Below are positions 1 through 10,905 of a DNA stretch of 64,000 bases, piece after piece. The stretch is taken from the NCBI GenBank assembly GCA_039707465.1, contig CM077649.1, positions 13,966,501 through 14,030,500 of the forward strand. Reading direction: 5' to 3'. The notes beneath the pieces were generated by a model. That model saw only the letters and a program-made list of their open reading frames with translations. It ran no database searches and was not told the origin of the DNA. A program made the translations under genes and the position numbers. This DNA comes from Rhabdophis nuchalis. Its lineage: Eukaryota; Chordata; Lepidosauria; Squamata; Natricidae. Position 1 is the first letter of the stretch, and each line of letters opens with the position of its first letter.

Positions 1-483
1 AATAATAGGTAAAATCCTAAGTAGGGTGGGGTTTTTTTTGTTAAAAGTTGTGCGGAGCTTCATTTGTTGTTTCTGCTTCAACACTACTTATTAAAAAATA
101 TACCATCCAGTTCTGCCTCCTCATTAATAAGCATTCAGTGATTCTAGCATGACTGAGACAGGCATCTAAAAATCTATCACTAATATGTACTATTCATGAG
201 CTGGGCTCATGGCAGATTTAAATTTGCACAAGCCACAAAAATTCACTTCTAAAAAAAGAAAATAGCTGTAACTCCATGAAACAGAATGAATCTCTAACTG
301 CAGTACTTTGTAGACATAACATCAGGAAAATCTCCAAGAGATTATTGTCAAGGAAACACTGAGATCTATAGTTTATAGGAACCATGCGCTGAATTAGATC
401 TAAAATACCCATAATTATACTGATCATTCATGAAGAAAATATATTTGTGTTTTTTACGCACACATACATGCATGCATGCATAC

Positions 484-821
484 TGTTGAGTCCTCGACTT
501 CCGACCGGTCCCGACTTACGACCGGCCGCAGGTCTTCCACTCTTCCCCCTAGGGCCATGGTAACAGCAAGTAACTAATCTCTAACTGCCAGCCGCGCCTG
601 ATTGGCTCACACGCGGCTGGCGGGAATTAGGTCCGGGAGATCCCTGATTGGTTCCCCGTTTGACAGCTCGCGTATAAATAGCTGTCAAACGGGGAAGCCC
701 CTGTCTACCGCATTTTGTCCTCCTGTAAATATTCTCCGCTGTTTTACTTCTGCTTGCGAATAAACGCACTCTGTTTTGACTAGCCTGTGTCTGGACTCCC
801 TCTCTACCTCAGAATCTAACA
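484..821 (+). mobile_element. Solo LTR of an LTR retrotransposon
   Basis: A 338-bp unit begins TGTTGAG and ends CTAACA, and is flanked by the 5-bp direct repeat CATAC (479-483 and 822-826). A TATA box (TATAAATA, 673-680) and an AATAAA poly(A) signal (759-764) lie in the order expected of U3-R on the + strand, and there is an inverted CCAAT box (ATTGG) at 601. No internal region, primer-binding site or second LTR is next to it, so it is a solo LTR. A 5-bp duplication fits Ty3/gypsy or an ERV, and the clade is not assignable. The TATA and CCAAT boxes each sit inside an inverted repeat. Confidence 0.8.
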
Positions 822-904
822 CATACATACAAATATCACATGCCCATTTTCTCTTTCCTTGAACAGACAAGAAAAATAATTATTATAACCCGCATCATAT
901 GCTG

Positions 905-1465
905 AGCCACCTAAAATAATACAGGTACTTGATTGTCATCCCTATCACTACCACCACCCCAAGGTATGGTGAGGCCTGCAGTGAGCCCTACAGTGGGACT
1001 TGACAGGTGGCTCCCCGCTACCAACTCCGCACCTGGCAGATAGGAGATAGAGGAATTAGGCACAACACCTTGACATATATTCCCCCCCTGATCTGGTTTG
1101 TCAAGGTAGTGCTTGTGGAACTGGGTAACCAGGTGTGAAGCCTGTACATCCAACTCTGCCACCAATGAAGTGTCAGCATCTGGATATCCCACCACCGCAC
1201 TAGGTACCACAGCCCTCCCCTATAGAGGCGTGAGTCCAGGATTCTGTCTATTTTGTACCTATCTTCTGCTATCAGGCCTGGTGGCTGGGGAAGGACCCGT
1301 ATATCACCTTCCTCTACTGGTTTCAGGAGACTACTATGGAACATGGGGTACCTTCCCCAGCAAGGGTGGAAGTTTTAACTACAATTACAGGGTTGATAAC
1401 TCGTACTGCTGGGAATGGCCCTTCATCTTTGGGGCCTAGTTTCTTGCATGGTGCTTTCAACCGGA
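905..1465 (-). pseudogene. Ty3/gypsy pol remnant: integrase C-terminus and chromodomain
   Basis: Read on the minus strand, this gives the C-terminal part of a Ty3/gypsy integrase: a GPFP-type block near 1400, then SLLKPVEEGD near 1320 just before a chromodomain-like segment (ILDSRLYRGGLWYLVRW, about 1200-1250). The second half of the chromodomain (about 1090-1190) continues in another frame, so at least one frameshift is present. Other stops lie between the blocks. In an intact element this protein joins cDNA to chromatin-marked targets. Here it is a dead fragment, with the remaining integrase cut off by a CR1 insertion on its higher-coordinate side. It is not the body of the solo LTR at 484-821, which lies in the opposite orientation. 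Confidence 0.75.
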
Positions 1466-1861
1466 GATACAATACAATACAATACAATACAATAGCAGAG
1501 TTGGAAGGGACCTTGTAGGTCTTCTAGTCCAACCCCCTGCGTGGGCAGGAACCTTATACCATTTCAGACAAATGGCTATCTAACATCTTCTTAAAGACTT
1601 CCAGGGTTGGGGCATTCACAACTTCTGGAGGCAAGCTGTTCCAGAGGTTAATTGTTCTAACTGTCAGGAAATTTCTCCTTAGTTCTAAGTTGCTTCTCTC
1701 CTTGATTAGTTTCCACCCATTGCTTCTTGTCCTGCCCCCAGGTGCCTTGGAGAATAGTTTGGCTCCCTCTTCTTTGTGGCACCCTCTGAGATATCAGAAC
1801 ACTGCTATCATGTCTCCCCTGGTCCTTCTCTTCATCAAACTAGACATACCCAGCTCCTGCT
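1466..1861 (-). mobile_element. CR1 LINE 3' fragment inserted in gypsy integrase
   Basis: The 3' end lies at the left as (AATAC)n followed by AATAGCAGAGTTGGAAGGG, the CR1 3' terminus repeated in other copies in this window. Minus-strand translation matches the C-terminus of the CR1 reverse-transcriptase ORF (LELRRNFLTVR; RRTRGDMIAVF-type motifs). It is 5'-truncated. Gypsy integrase sequence resumes on the other side at about 1862, so this is a nested insertion younger than the gypsy element. Confidence 0.85.
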
Positions 1862-1925
1862 TCATGGACAGGTACACCAGATCCCCCACCTGGAATGACT
1901 TGTGGGTTACCCGTTTCTATGAAAA
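1862..1925 (-). pseudogene. Gypsy integrase remnant beyond the CR1 insertion
   Basis: Minus-strand translation reads KRVTHKSFQVGDLVYLSMK. The VGDLV(W/Y)LS motif normally comes just before the block seen at 1400-1465 in Ty3/gypsy integrases. It is therefore the other half of the remnant at 905-1465. How far it extends to higher coordinates is uncertain. Confidence 0.65.
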
Positions 1926-1989
1926 CCTCTGCCAATTAGGTGAGGAACTTTCAGTATTGGTATTATATTTCACTGAAACAACCACCGGG

Positions 1990-2828
1990 CCATGGTTTTC
2001 AAGCAGCAACAGCAGCAGCTCAAGCAAAGAAAATATTAAGCAGAACAAAATATGGGGTGGAAATATAATTATCTGTTGTGAGCTCAGCACTAGGTAAAGG
2101 CATTCAGTGTTGGAAGACCAATACATAAAAGTGAACTAACCTTGAGAAAATAATTCAACAACTGCATCTTCTTGATCAATTGGTGTCTTTTCTGGACACA
2201 CAACCTGAAAGTCCCACTAAAATTAGTATAGGGCTACCATACCTGGTTGGAAAAAATTGGGTGTCTGCTAGATGGCAGCAAAGAAAGATGGATTTATTTT
2301 TATGTATTTATTTAATCTCCTCATACGGATGCCAAACATGCAGAGTGTGATTCCAGGGGATACCTGGATTTTTGCAGCCCAGGTTAACAATCCCCTTTCT
2401 TTTAATCAGGTGTAGAAAACGTAAACCCAGGGACCGCATGTTCATCCAAAACTGAATCCCAAATGAATAATATTTTGACATTCATAAATTGTGACTGTAT
2501 TTGGCAAATGTTTAATGAGCTCAAATATTCCTCCGTGTCAGATTCACAAGAGTCAGGAAAATATTTTCGATTTCATACTGAATTAGTGAAAGGGCATGTA
2601 AAATATGAAATAAATAAGTTAAAAGGTGGCATGACAATCACGTCTTTGTGTTTTAATGGTGCCTTTTCTTCTTCACTGTTTGTAATTGGTGCTCAAACCA
2701 CAGAAACTACCACAAGAAAGATTTGTATTAGAAAACCAAATTCTTTGATCGGTATCTTCTTTTGAATCAGGTTAAAATAAATTCTGCCAGTTTATAGAGG
2801 GTTCGTTTCACATTTGATCTGGCCCAGT
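1990..2828. other. No recognised gene or repeat
   Basis: AT-rich sequence with short random open frames. I recognise no domain, exon or repeat family. Confidence 0.4.
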
Positions 2829-3224
2829 CAGAGGTGGGTTCCTACCGGTTCAGCCCAGTTTGGCCAAACCGGTAGTTGTTTGCCGACCTGGGTCTGAGAA
2901 GCGGAAATGGCCCAGGGTGGCCATGCTCCCAAATTGGTTCCCTGATCACCGCCATCTCTTCTTTTTTTTTTTGAGTTCTGAGCATGCGCAGAACAATTTC
3001 CAATTGAATTACACATGCGTGCATCCAGCATGTGCATGAGCGAACCAGCAGTAATGCCAGCTGAAACCCACCCCTGGTCCCAGTGGTGGGTTGCTCCCAG
3101 TTTGGCCCAGTTTGGCTGAACCGGTAGTAGCGGTGGCAGGAGGCCCCGCCCACCTGCCCGGATGCTTCTGTGCATGTGTGAGCTCACCCAAACCGGTAGT
3201 AAAAATATTTGCAGCCCACCACTG
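2829..3224. mobile_element. Two adjacent hAT-like nonautonomous elements (ACCGGTT type)
   Basis: The first unit runs from CAGAGGTGGGTTCC to CCCACCCCTG (2829-3076). The second runs from CAGTGGTGGGTTGC to CCCACCACTG (3081-3224). Both have CAG...CTG ends typical of hAT elements and internal ACCGGT motifs. Near-matching flanks (GATCTGGCCCAGT and GATCTGGTCCAAT) surround the pair. No transposase is encoded. A related element with a clean 8-bp duplication lies at 54247-54714. Confidence 0.6.
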
Positions 3225-3780
3225 ATCTGGTCCAATAAAAAGCATAATGTAGTGAGATTGATTATAATAAATAATGCATTTATTTGGCACTTAAGTGTCC
3301 AAACATACATGTGCATATAGGATTACAGTACTGCTTACAAATTAACATTTCAAGGGTATGCCAGTCTTTGATTTATCAAGATTATTTGTTTTTTAAATTC
3401 TTTTTATCGGTGCACTTGAACAATCTACTTTATCTTCTTTTGATTTTGTACTGTGGGGAAAAAAAAACACTCTTCATCACCTGCTTAGCTTTTTCGAAAA
3501 GTGATCCTCAAGTTAGAGGATGCCCTAAACATCCTCTTTCAGAAAAAGACTAATAGCAAGGCTTAAATTACTATTGAATAAGCGGCAATAAAATATCTAT
3601 GAAAATAACTAGTACTTCCAGAAACCACAGACAACAACAAGGCAGAGTTGTCCTTAATCAGCAAAGAACATTTATGGAGCTAGCGCTGTGAGTCAGGCAC
3701 AGTCTCTTTCTGTCTCCTCTGAATCTAAGGGAGGGCAGGTGGTGTGGGAAGTGTGTAGCTCGGAATATTGTATGTGTGTG
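3225..3780. other. No recognised feature upstream of the P1 promoter
   Basis: Mostly unique AT-rich sequence, ending in a short GT-rich run at about 3770-3782. No coding signal is recognised. Confidence 0.4.
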
Positions 3781-4280
3781 TGTTAGGTTGACATCATTGA
3801 AACCATGTGATTTTCAAAGACCAATTGCAGCAGGCTGTGGAAAGGGGAACAGTTAAATTTGTAATATTGGTTGTGTGAAACACTTCTTTGGGCCTCATAA
3901 ACAACCACAGAACCACAAGTTGGGTACAGAGGCAGTCACACCACAGTGGGTCCGGGATATTGGTCAGCAGGCAGGGCGAATCATTTTGACTGCAAACCAC
4001 AAGAGTTTCATAGAGTGGTAAGCATCATGAAACCACAAGTGATCTGCTATTTCTTTCTCCCTTTCTTTCTCTGACTCTTTTTTCTTCTTCTTACAAAACA
4101 CTTTCAGGGTTTGTGTGAGAGAAACCGAATTCATGTGCTTTGCAGACAAAAAGATGCAAAGGGCATTGCCAGACAAGAAGTTGCTTATAATGGCCATTCT
4201 CGATTTTTTACTTCCTAAGGTGAAGGAACTCATATACCAGATTCTTATAAAAGAGAGAATACGTTTTTAAAGAGGAAACC
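3781..4280 (+). promoter_or_regulatory. RUNX1: RUNX1 distal (P1) promoter and 5' UTR
   Basis: This block lies directly upstream of the P1 first coding exon. It carries a homotypic cluster of ACCACA RUNX sites and a stretch around 3959-4020 (GGTCAGCAGGCAGG, CGAATCA, GCAAACCACA, GTGGTAA) that I recall as conserved in mammalian RUNX1 P1 leaders. P1 drives the RUNX1c isoform, used in definitive haematopoietic cells, and RUNX proteins are thought to feed back on it. The start site cannot be placed from sequence alone. A TATAAAA at 4246-4252 is too close to the ATG to be a convincing core promoter. Confidence 0.7.
3903..4037 (+). promoter_or_regulatory. Cluster of five RUNX-binding motifs
   Basis: AACCACA occurs at 3903-3909, 3911-3917, 3995-4001 and 4031-4037, and ACCACA at 3940-3945. 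Most are followed by AG. This is the core recognised by the Runt domain with CBF-beta. Five sites in 135 bp is far above chance and fits autoregulation of P1. Confidence 0.7.
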
Positions 4281-4338
4281 ATGGCTTCAAACAGCATATT
4301 TGACTCATTTCCTTCTTACCAGCAGTGCTTCGTTCGAG
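4281..4338 (+). CDS. RUNX1: RUNX1 first coding exon (P1 isoform), partial CDS
   Basis: The exon encodes the 19 residues MASNSIFDSFPSYQQCFVR plus one extra base, then GTAAGT (4339-4344), a consensus splice donor. Vertebrate RUNX P1 isoforms share a MAS(N/D)S(I/L)F start. The SYxQCF tail is closest to RUNX1c as I recall it, and RUNX3 P1 is the nearest alternative. Leaving the donor in phase 1 matches the mammalian gene. The ATG has a good context (AAACCATGG) and is the natural start. The product is the N-terminus of a Runt-domain transcription factor that pairs with CBF-beta in the nucleus and controls blood-cell formation. The Runt domain lies in later exons outside the window. Confidence is high for a RUNX P1 exon and somewhat lower for RUNX1 rather than RUNX3. 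Confidence 0.85.
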
Positions 4339-4344
4339 GTAAGT

Positions 4345-5990
4345 GTCACTCAAACTTTTAAATATGCTTTTGACTCATACATCTTTAAGAAAATGCATGT
4401 TTGCACTTTTCAGAAGCTCTTGGTAGCACATTTTTCCATGATTATCTTTTTGGATTTTAACACAATCTGAAATGTAAATGGTTTAACATCTTGCCGCTCC
4501 TATTGAGCAACTTTATTGGAGGATTTGTTTCAGTTGTTCAAAGTTACCAGCACAAAGTCATCACTGTCCTCCTGCTTTGTAAAAGTGGCTTTTATAAATC
4601 ATAGACACTGCATGCAAAGCAGAAGCAACAAAAGCAAGAAAGGAGTGTTTTGCAGTTCTGGCAAAGACTGGGTTTGGAACAGCTGCCATTAAAATTGCCA
4701 AAATAGACTTATTTTAAGCATTGTTGATAAACACAAATATAACCCTGAGCAAAGAGTAAGACTGAGTGTCAAGCTGGTTGTATATGCTGTTTCTTCCACT
4801 TAATGCATCAGTCCAAACTGGAAGAAGCTTACAAATACCCATTACTGTATGGTCTAGAATTAAATCCCCAGATTTACTTTTGAACTAATATAATATATCA
4901 TCAGGCTAATCAGCTGTTCTCTTTTAGAAAGAAGTTTCAAAGAATGCATAATCCAAGGAAATACTTTATGTAATTCAGATCCATAAACAGGAGGTGTAGA
5001 CAAGCATAGAGAAAGGTGCAGGACTTAACTGAGATCATTGATTTAAAAGATCTTCCCTAGATATATTGGACTGCAATGCCAAACTCTCCGTCAGCACTAC
5101 TGCTGCTGTCTCTGATAGAAGGAATTGCTCAACACATCTGGATAATTACAGATTGGAGAAAACTGGCTTAAACTCTGAAGCAGAAATGCTCTGGAAATAT
5201 TCTTTTAGGAAACTTAGTTTTTTCCCTCTGGAGTATATGATCAGGATTTAACTTGTCCTCCAAGCCATGTAATGGATAAGGAATGAAACAAGACATTTTT
5301 TTATTAATAGATGCTTGCTATGTTCATGAGATGTTGGATGGAGAGAAAAAATATTCCAGAGTCCTCTATTTGTATAAGTGTCTATATGAGTAGCTTATTG
5401 GTATTAATAAGCATTATAATGAAGAAGGAAAAAATCACATTTTTCTCACAATAAGCCACCTTATTGCTGTTTCAAGAATAGATTAAAACCCAGAATGAAC
5501 ATTTAAGAAAAGCATGCCTTTGTGCTTAATTAGAAAAGTTTCAAGCAAAGTTTTACTGGCATTAGCAGAGAGTTTAGTTGATTTGAATCACTATGAATCC
5601 TATGAGTCACATATTTTGAGGTAGTAGGGAATGTCTCTTAGTAAGAACAAGACAAAAATGGAGTGAGAAATCCCTAAATCTTCCCCGACTCATATCCCTT
5701 GAATTGCTAACAAGGAAAGGAAGCAATATTAGTAGAATAACAAGCATCTTCCTGTATACAGTTGCCTTTAGTTTTGGGTTGTTTTTTTCTTTAGCCCATC
5801 CAAATGTTTCTTTTTATTTATTTTTTTCTACAGAAAGGAAATGGTTTATTGAGGAAATTTTATTTTTATAGAATGTAATAAAGATGAAAACCTTTTTAGT
5901 TGCAATGGCAATATAGATTCTCCCAAGATCTTACAGTGAGGCCCATAAATGAAGAAATACATGGAAAGGGATTTTAGAAGAATATGACGA
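4345..5990. other. Intronic, no recognised repeat
   Basis: Unique-looking AT-rich intron just downstream of the splice donor. No domain, RNA gene or repeat family is recognised. Confidence 0.4.
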
Positions 5991-5993
5991 CCT

Positions 5994-6225
5994 TGTTTTC
6001 CCAAAAATAAGACCTCCCCAGATAATAAGCCCAATTGGGCTTTTGAGTTCATGCGCTAAAATAAGCCCTCCCCAAAAATATTGCAACACAGCAGCAGCCA
6101 TGAGGTGATCATGCTCGCCGCCTCCTGCACCTCAAAAATAATAAGACCTCCCCGAAAATAAGGCCAAGCGCTTATTTCATAGGTCAAGAGAAAATAAGCC
6201 CCTGTCTTATTTTCGGGGAAACACT
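5994..6225. mobile_element. MITE with AAATAAG/CTTATTTTCGGGG inverted repeats
   Basis: TTTTCCCAAAAATAAGACC on the left is complementary to CTTATTTTCGGGGAAACACTG on the right, and further CCTCCCCGAAAATAAGGCC copies lie inside. I recall this layout as a widespread squamate nonautonomous DNA transposon. No coding capacity is present. The ends and target duplication are too worn to place exactly. Confidence 0.6.
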
Positions 6226-6229
6226 GTAG

Positions 6230-8280
6230 AACTATAACTCTCTGTTAGGATGTATTTTTCTCAAAAAACCTAAACCTTTTCTGCATTCATATTATAATAA
6301 ACCTAAGTATATTTCGAGTTCCTTAGCCACGGCTTTACTCGTTTTCACTTGCTAAGCAATCTGAGAAGATAAATTGGGGACATATGCACAATGTGAAACA
6401 TGGACATTAGATTTGGGTTAAAAATTAAATTTCATTTTAATAAGAAGGATTAACTCATCCTGCCCTCTAATGAAGAAGCCACTTCAACCAGCAGCATATG
6501 TAGATTGAGCAGATCTTAATTCCAAAATCAGAGCTGTAATTTTTATCCTATTTAGCATGTGTATCAAGAGGAAAGTTTAATTGAAGTGACCTTTTCAATC
6601 GCTAATGTTTTGTAAATACTGTTTTTGCCTATTGATATAGAGCTTAATTATATGAGACCCAAAGATCTTTAAAAGGTTTCTCTTTCTGTGAGTCTGCTTC
6701 CTTTTTCACTGAGCTTAGAATGATTCTAAATGAGTTGACCTGACAGATACCTAGGTTACAATGCAAGAAAAATAATCATTCCCTTGGTCAAATTGTTCTC
6801 ACCCCCATTTCTCAATAGTGTTTATACAGGCCGGTCATTAGAAATGTCCAAAATAGTTAGGTTATTTTTCCCGCCAAAATTTATTACACTTTCTTTCGTA
6901 AGTGAAATTGTAGCCTAATGGGTGGGAAAAAAACAAGTTGTTTTCTGTTGTAGATTTTACTTTATCAGACCATGCAGTCCTCTTGGACGGAAATCCATTA
7001 TTCTTTTGTAATGCGATACCCTCTGAAAATTTGGGGGGGGGGAAAGAGGAGTGGAAAAACAAACATTGGTTCCACCCTCAGTGAGAACTGACAGGATCAC
7101 AAAGCTTGCCATATTAATTGAATGTGGTATACCACAAAGGATATGACCCGTTTTCTATCACACCACACCAGGTTCTCTCTTATACTACTAGGTAATGAAC
7201 AGATTCTGCTGAACCATTTTTGCTCTTTTGTGGAAGCCTAGACTACTCAGACCCTGGTGTACATATGTGTGCATGCGCACGCATATAATTTTAGCAATTC
7301 TGTTTCAGATACTAATTGAAGGCTATAGATTTCTAGAAATCTAAGGTGTAATACCTAACTTACATTTAAAGTAAACTTCCATTGAGTCCAAAGAAGTTTG
7401 CACACAGCCCATTCAGTACAGATTGCAGTTTTGAAGTTTGATTACTTCTTCCTATTTTGATTAATGCCATTATCAGGAACTTTTTATTTCTTTTTAGAAA
7501 TAAATATTTAGAACTGTTTAGAAAAATACTTCGCCATAAACCAGGGGATCCTATTACATAGTTCTTTCGCATTAATAGAATTTACATGTGTTAAGGTTTG
7601 CAAAATTGTGACCAGATTATTTATGATCAGAAGGGCTATAAACATTTATTTTGTCTATAAACTAGTCAGTAGATAGCCTGGAAGTGCATGATGCAGCAGT
7701 TATTAAATCAAGGTACTGTTTTATCTTCACAATGCAAAAATGTATGAGGAACTCTGTATTTGGAACCCCGAATTCAATGGAAGAGAAATTACACAACTTT
7801 TTACAGTTAGACTACACAATGACAAAGTTAGGTGGAAAAACAAAAAGGAAAAACAGATATATGTTAACTGCTGTAATTTCCTGCAAAAAAAGAAGAAGCT
7901 TTTCTCCCCAGCAAAAAGAGTACTGAAATACTATAAATACAGTGTTGAAACTAAGAGTAACAAAACTAATAATACCGTGGCAACATACCATAGTAACAAC
8001 AGTTAATAAAACATTATCCTATCATTAAAGCTTCACTATGTCCTTAAAAAGGCATGTACCCAGAGATGAGTTAACGCTGCACCCTTAGACACATTTACCT
8101 GGAAACAGACTTCAGTATTGCTGCAGGGCTTTTAAATAAACATTTATAGAAGATGGAGGTATATAAGTCTACTAGTTACTGTCCATCAGTTATTTTGTTT
8201 AAGTATCAATCACATTTTGACTTTTACCTATTATAAATATAGATTGAAGAGCACTTGTGGATCAGAATACTAATACTACT
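6230..8280. other. Intronic, no recognised repeat
   Basis: AT-rich unique sequence with a G9 run near 7032. Short open frames here have no recognisable domain. Confidence 0.4.
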
Positions 8281-8284
8281 AATA

Positions 8285-8725
8285 ATCATCATCATCACCT
8301 TTATTGTCATTGTACTAAAATTACGATGAAATTGGTTTTAACTTCACTGGTGCAAAATTATAACAGAAACAAAAAAGAGAGAGAAAAGAAAAAAGAAAAA
8401 ACTAGCATGTGCATGGAGTGATTGCTGCTGAATTTAAAAGTCTCACAGCCCAAGGATAGAAGCTATCTTTAAACCTGTTTGTTCGGCTGGCTATACTTTG
8501 ATATCTCCTGCCTGATGGTAGAAGTGCAAAGAGATACCAACCAGGGTGTGAATCATCTATGAGAATCTTCCTTGCTCTGCTAAAGCAGCGAGATCTGGCG
8601 ATGTTATCCAGTGATGTCAGAGGGCAACTGATGGTTTCTTGTGCCGAATTGATCACTCTCTGTAGTGCCTTCCTCTCCACAACTGTTAAACCAGCATACC
8701 ACACTGTGATACAATATGTGAGGAC
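8285..8725 (-). mobile_element. Non-LTR retrotransposon 3' fragment (Rex1/jockey-like group)
   Basis: A minus-strand frame at 8402-8704 reads VERKALQRVINSAQE and LFALLPSGRRYQSI, the conserved end of a LINE reverse-transcriptase ORF common in fish and squamates. A 3' UTR follows (8290-8400) with ACAATGACAATAAAGG on the minus strand, then an ATG/ATT-rich tail. The clade is uncertain. It is clearly distinct from the CR1, L2 and L1 copies here. Confidence 0.65.
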
Positions 8726-10728
8726 ACTTTCTACTTTCCTCTAATGAAAATATTATGGCTATGTTAAATCCATGATAAATTATAGGGTTCCTGTAATAAT
8801 TGACAGAATGTTTAATAATTCTGATTAGATTCATTTTTTTGTGGGGAAGTAGCTGGAAGGGGTGATACATTTGCACCACACTATATTCTTATGGTCAACT
8901 CTATCAAAAAAAAAAAGAGTTTATTTTTGATAAACTCAGATGGGCTCCTGCCATGTAATTTATTCTTTCTAAATATTCACAAACTGACTTCTTAATAACC
9001 GGTTCCAGAATTTTTCCAGGATCAATGTTCAGTTGACTGGTCTATTGTTATATAGATGGGAACAACTTTTGCCCTTTCATTTGTTGGCCAGTGGCAGGAG
9101 AAGAATGTATGTAGCCACAGATATAAGCTCTTTGTGAATTTAAACTCCTAAACAAGCTTAAAATTGATATACAATCAAGCAAAGTGCCAATCTCTAATAT
9201 TTTATTTCCAAGAATTCTTCAAGGATGTATACAGCCATCATGGGCACATTTGGAAAATAAAAATTATAGTCGTTGCAATCTACTACTATATTTGGAAAAC
9301 AAAAATCACACTGAACATAGTGATCATTTTGAAGACTTAAAAGAGATGGCAGGGAATCTTCTCAGCTGTTACTTTCTTAGTACATGAGTCATCCATAAGT
9401 CCCATTTAATGAATATAAAAAGTCCTCATGGAAGCCATTTTGTGAGAATACCTACAATATACTCTTAACATTTCAAAGATGGCCACCGCTCCTAAATTTA
9501 AGAATCTATTGGAAAACAAATGGCATTATATGAAGTTAAGGATATTGGTTTTTTCTTATACTTCCATCTTGCATGTTTGTTCAAAAGCTTTCATAGAATA
9601 TACCTCAACAAAGCAATAACATTATCATGTTCTAAAAGTTCATTTAAATTAAAATATAATGGTGATTTTTCTTGTTACACATACTGAAATCCATCCTAGA
9701 AATTCATTCCTATAAATGTGAGTCACTCAGTGAATTTTCTAAGTATGCAGTGTCCAGCCCACTCATAGCAACATTTGTCTACAAAATATTTAGTCAGTGG
9801 TATTCAGTGTCCTCCAAAATCCCCACAGCACACACATTACAAAGACCTTCCCAATTCTGTTGTTACCAGAGGTGACTCATGTGTAATTAACCACATAGAA
9901 TTTCTCCTAAGTATCTTAATATAACTTTCTCAATTCTCTTGAAAATCCTAGAAATATAGGGCTGAAGATGTAGCCATATCCTTTTTCTTTTAAACAGTCT
10001 GTTGTGTTCCCATTTTTACTCTCCCTATAATTAGAATATTTCTTCAGCCTAAAACTTTCCCTGAGTGCTATGATAGAAATAAGAAAAGTACCATATCTAT
10101 TTATTTATTTTTGCTGAAAATTGCAATGCTTACAAATAGATAATTTGGCACTATCAAATAAAATATATTATAGAACTATTATGTTTTTCAGCTTGACCAA
10201 TTTGGTTCAATTTTGTTTTGTCATAACAAAAAATATAGAATAAATAAAGAGAAAATACGAATGGAAAGATAACTCCTCAAACCTGCACAAAATCCTGTGA
10301 ATGTAGCCCGGGTGACCTTTTATTTAGACAAAAACTAATGCTTTCTTAGCTATCCCCTAACTTATTCATTATCAAACATTTATTCTGTTTATAGATTTAA
10401 AGATTTTTAATATAAGCATTAAATGTTTATGTTTTTCCATACCAGTTGCAAGGAAGAAACTATTCTCCTGCTCTTAACTGACAGGTGTTCAGATAGTTCT
10501 AGAAGAGTTATTAGATGTATCACAATGACTAGCATTGTTGAACACGTTAACTGTATAGTTTTATGTATGCAGCTTTGCAAATGTCTTGGCATGTATAATT
10601 TTATTCTTGTCTGAAATGTTCATTTGACTTGGTCTTTGTAAATTTCTGCTCCTAAATGATGTAAAATCTGGAAATTCAGAAATGCTGTTGAACTCACATT
10701 AGAAACAACAGAATGAATCCTAGAAACT
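8726..10728. other. Intronic, no recognised repeat
   Basis: AT-rich unique sequence. No exon, RNA or repeat family is recognised. Confidence 0.4.
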
Positions 10729-10905
10729 AAATTTCATTTCATTTATTTCGATTTATATACCGCGCCTTCTCCATCGAGATGGACCCAGGGCGGTGCACAG
10801 GAAATTAAAACCAATAAATAATAGACAGTACAATAAATATCGTTAAAAAGAATTAAATTAGAGCTATAGAGTGATAAATTAGAGCTATAGAGTGATATAG
10901 GAGCT
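10729..10905 (-). mobile_element. L2-like LINE 3' tail
   Basis: TATATACCGCGCC...GGCGGTGCACAGG is the minus-strand L2 3' UTR signature repeated through the window, preceded by an ATTTC-rich tail. The last part holds an approximately 23-bp duplication (AATTAGAGCTATAGAGTGAT twice, 10857-10899). Confidence 0.75.

Noticed and set aside
911..1344. Host gene with a chromodomain
   Set aside because: Frameshifted, joined to gypsy integrase motifs and cut by a CR1; a retrotransposon remnant.
4246..4252. TATAAAA as the core promoter of exon 1
   Set aside because: It lies 29 bp before the ATG, which would leave almost no leader, and RUNX P1 leaders extend well upstream through the RUNX-site cluster.
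4945..4960. AGAATGCATAATCC as RUNX1 exon 2
   Set aside because: Resembles the start of the mammalian short exon for only a few bases. The reading frame does not continue, and no flanking acceptor/donor pair fits.
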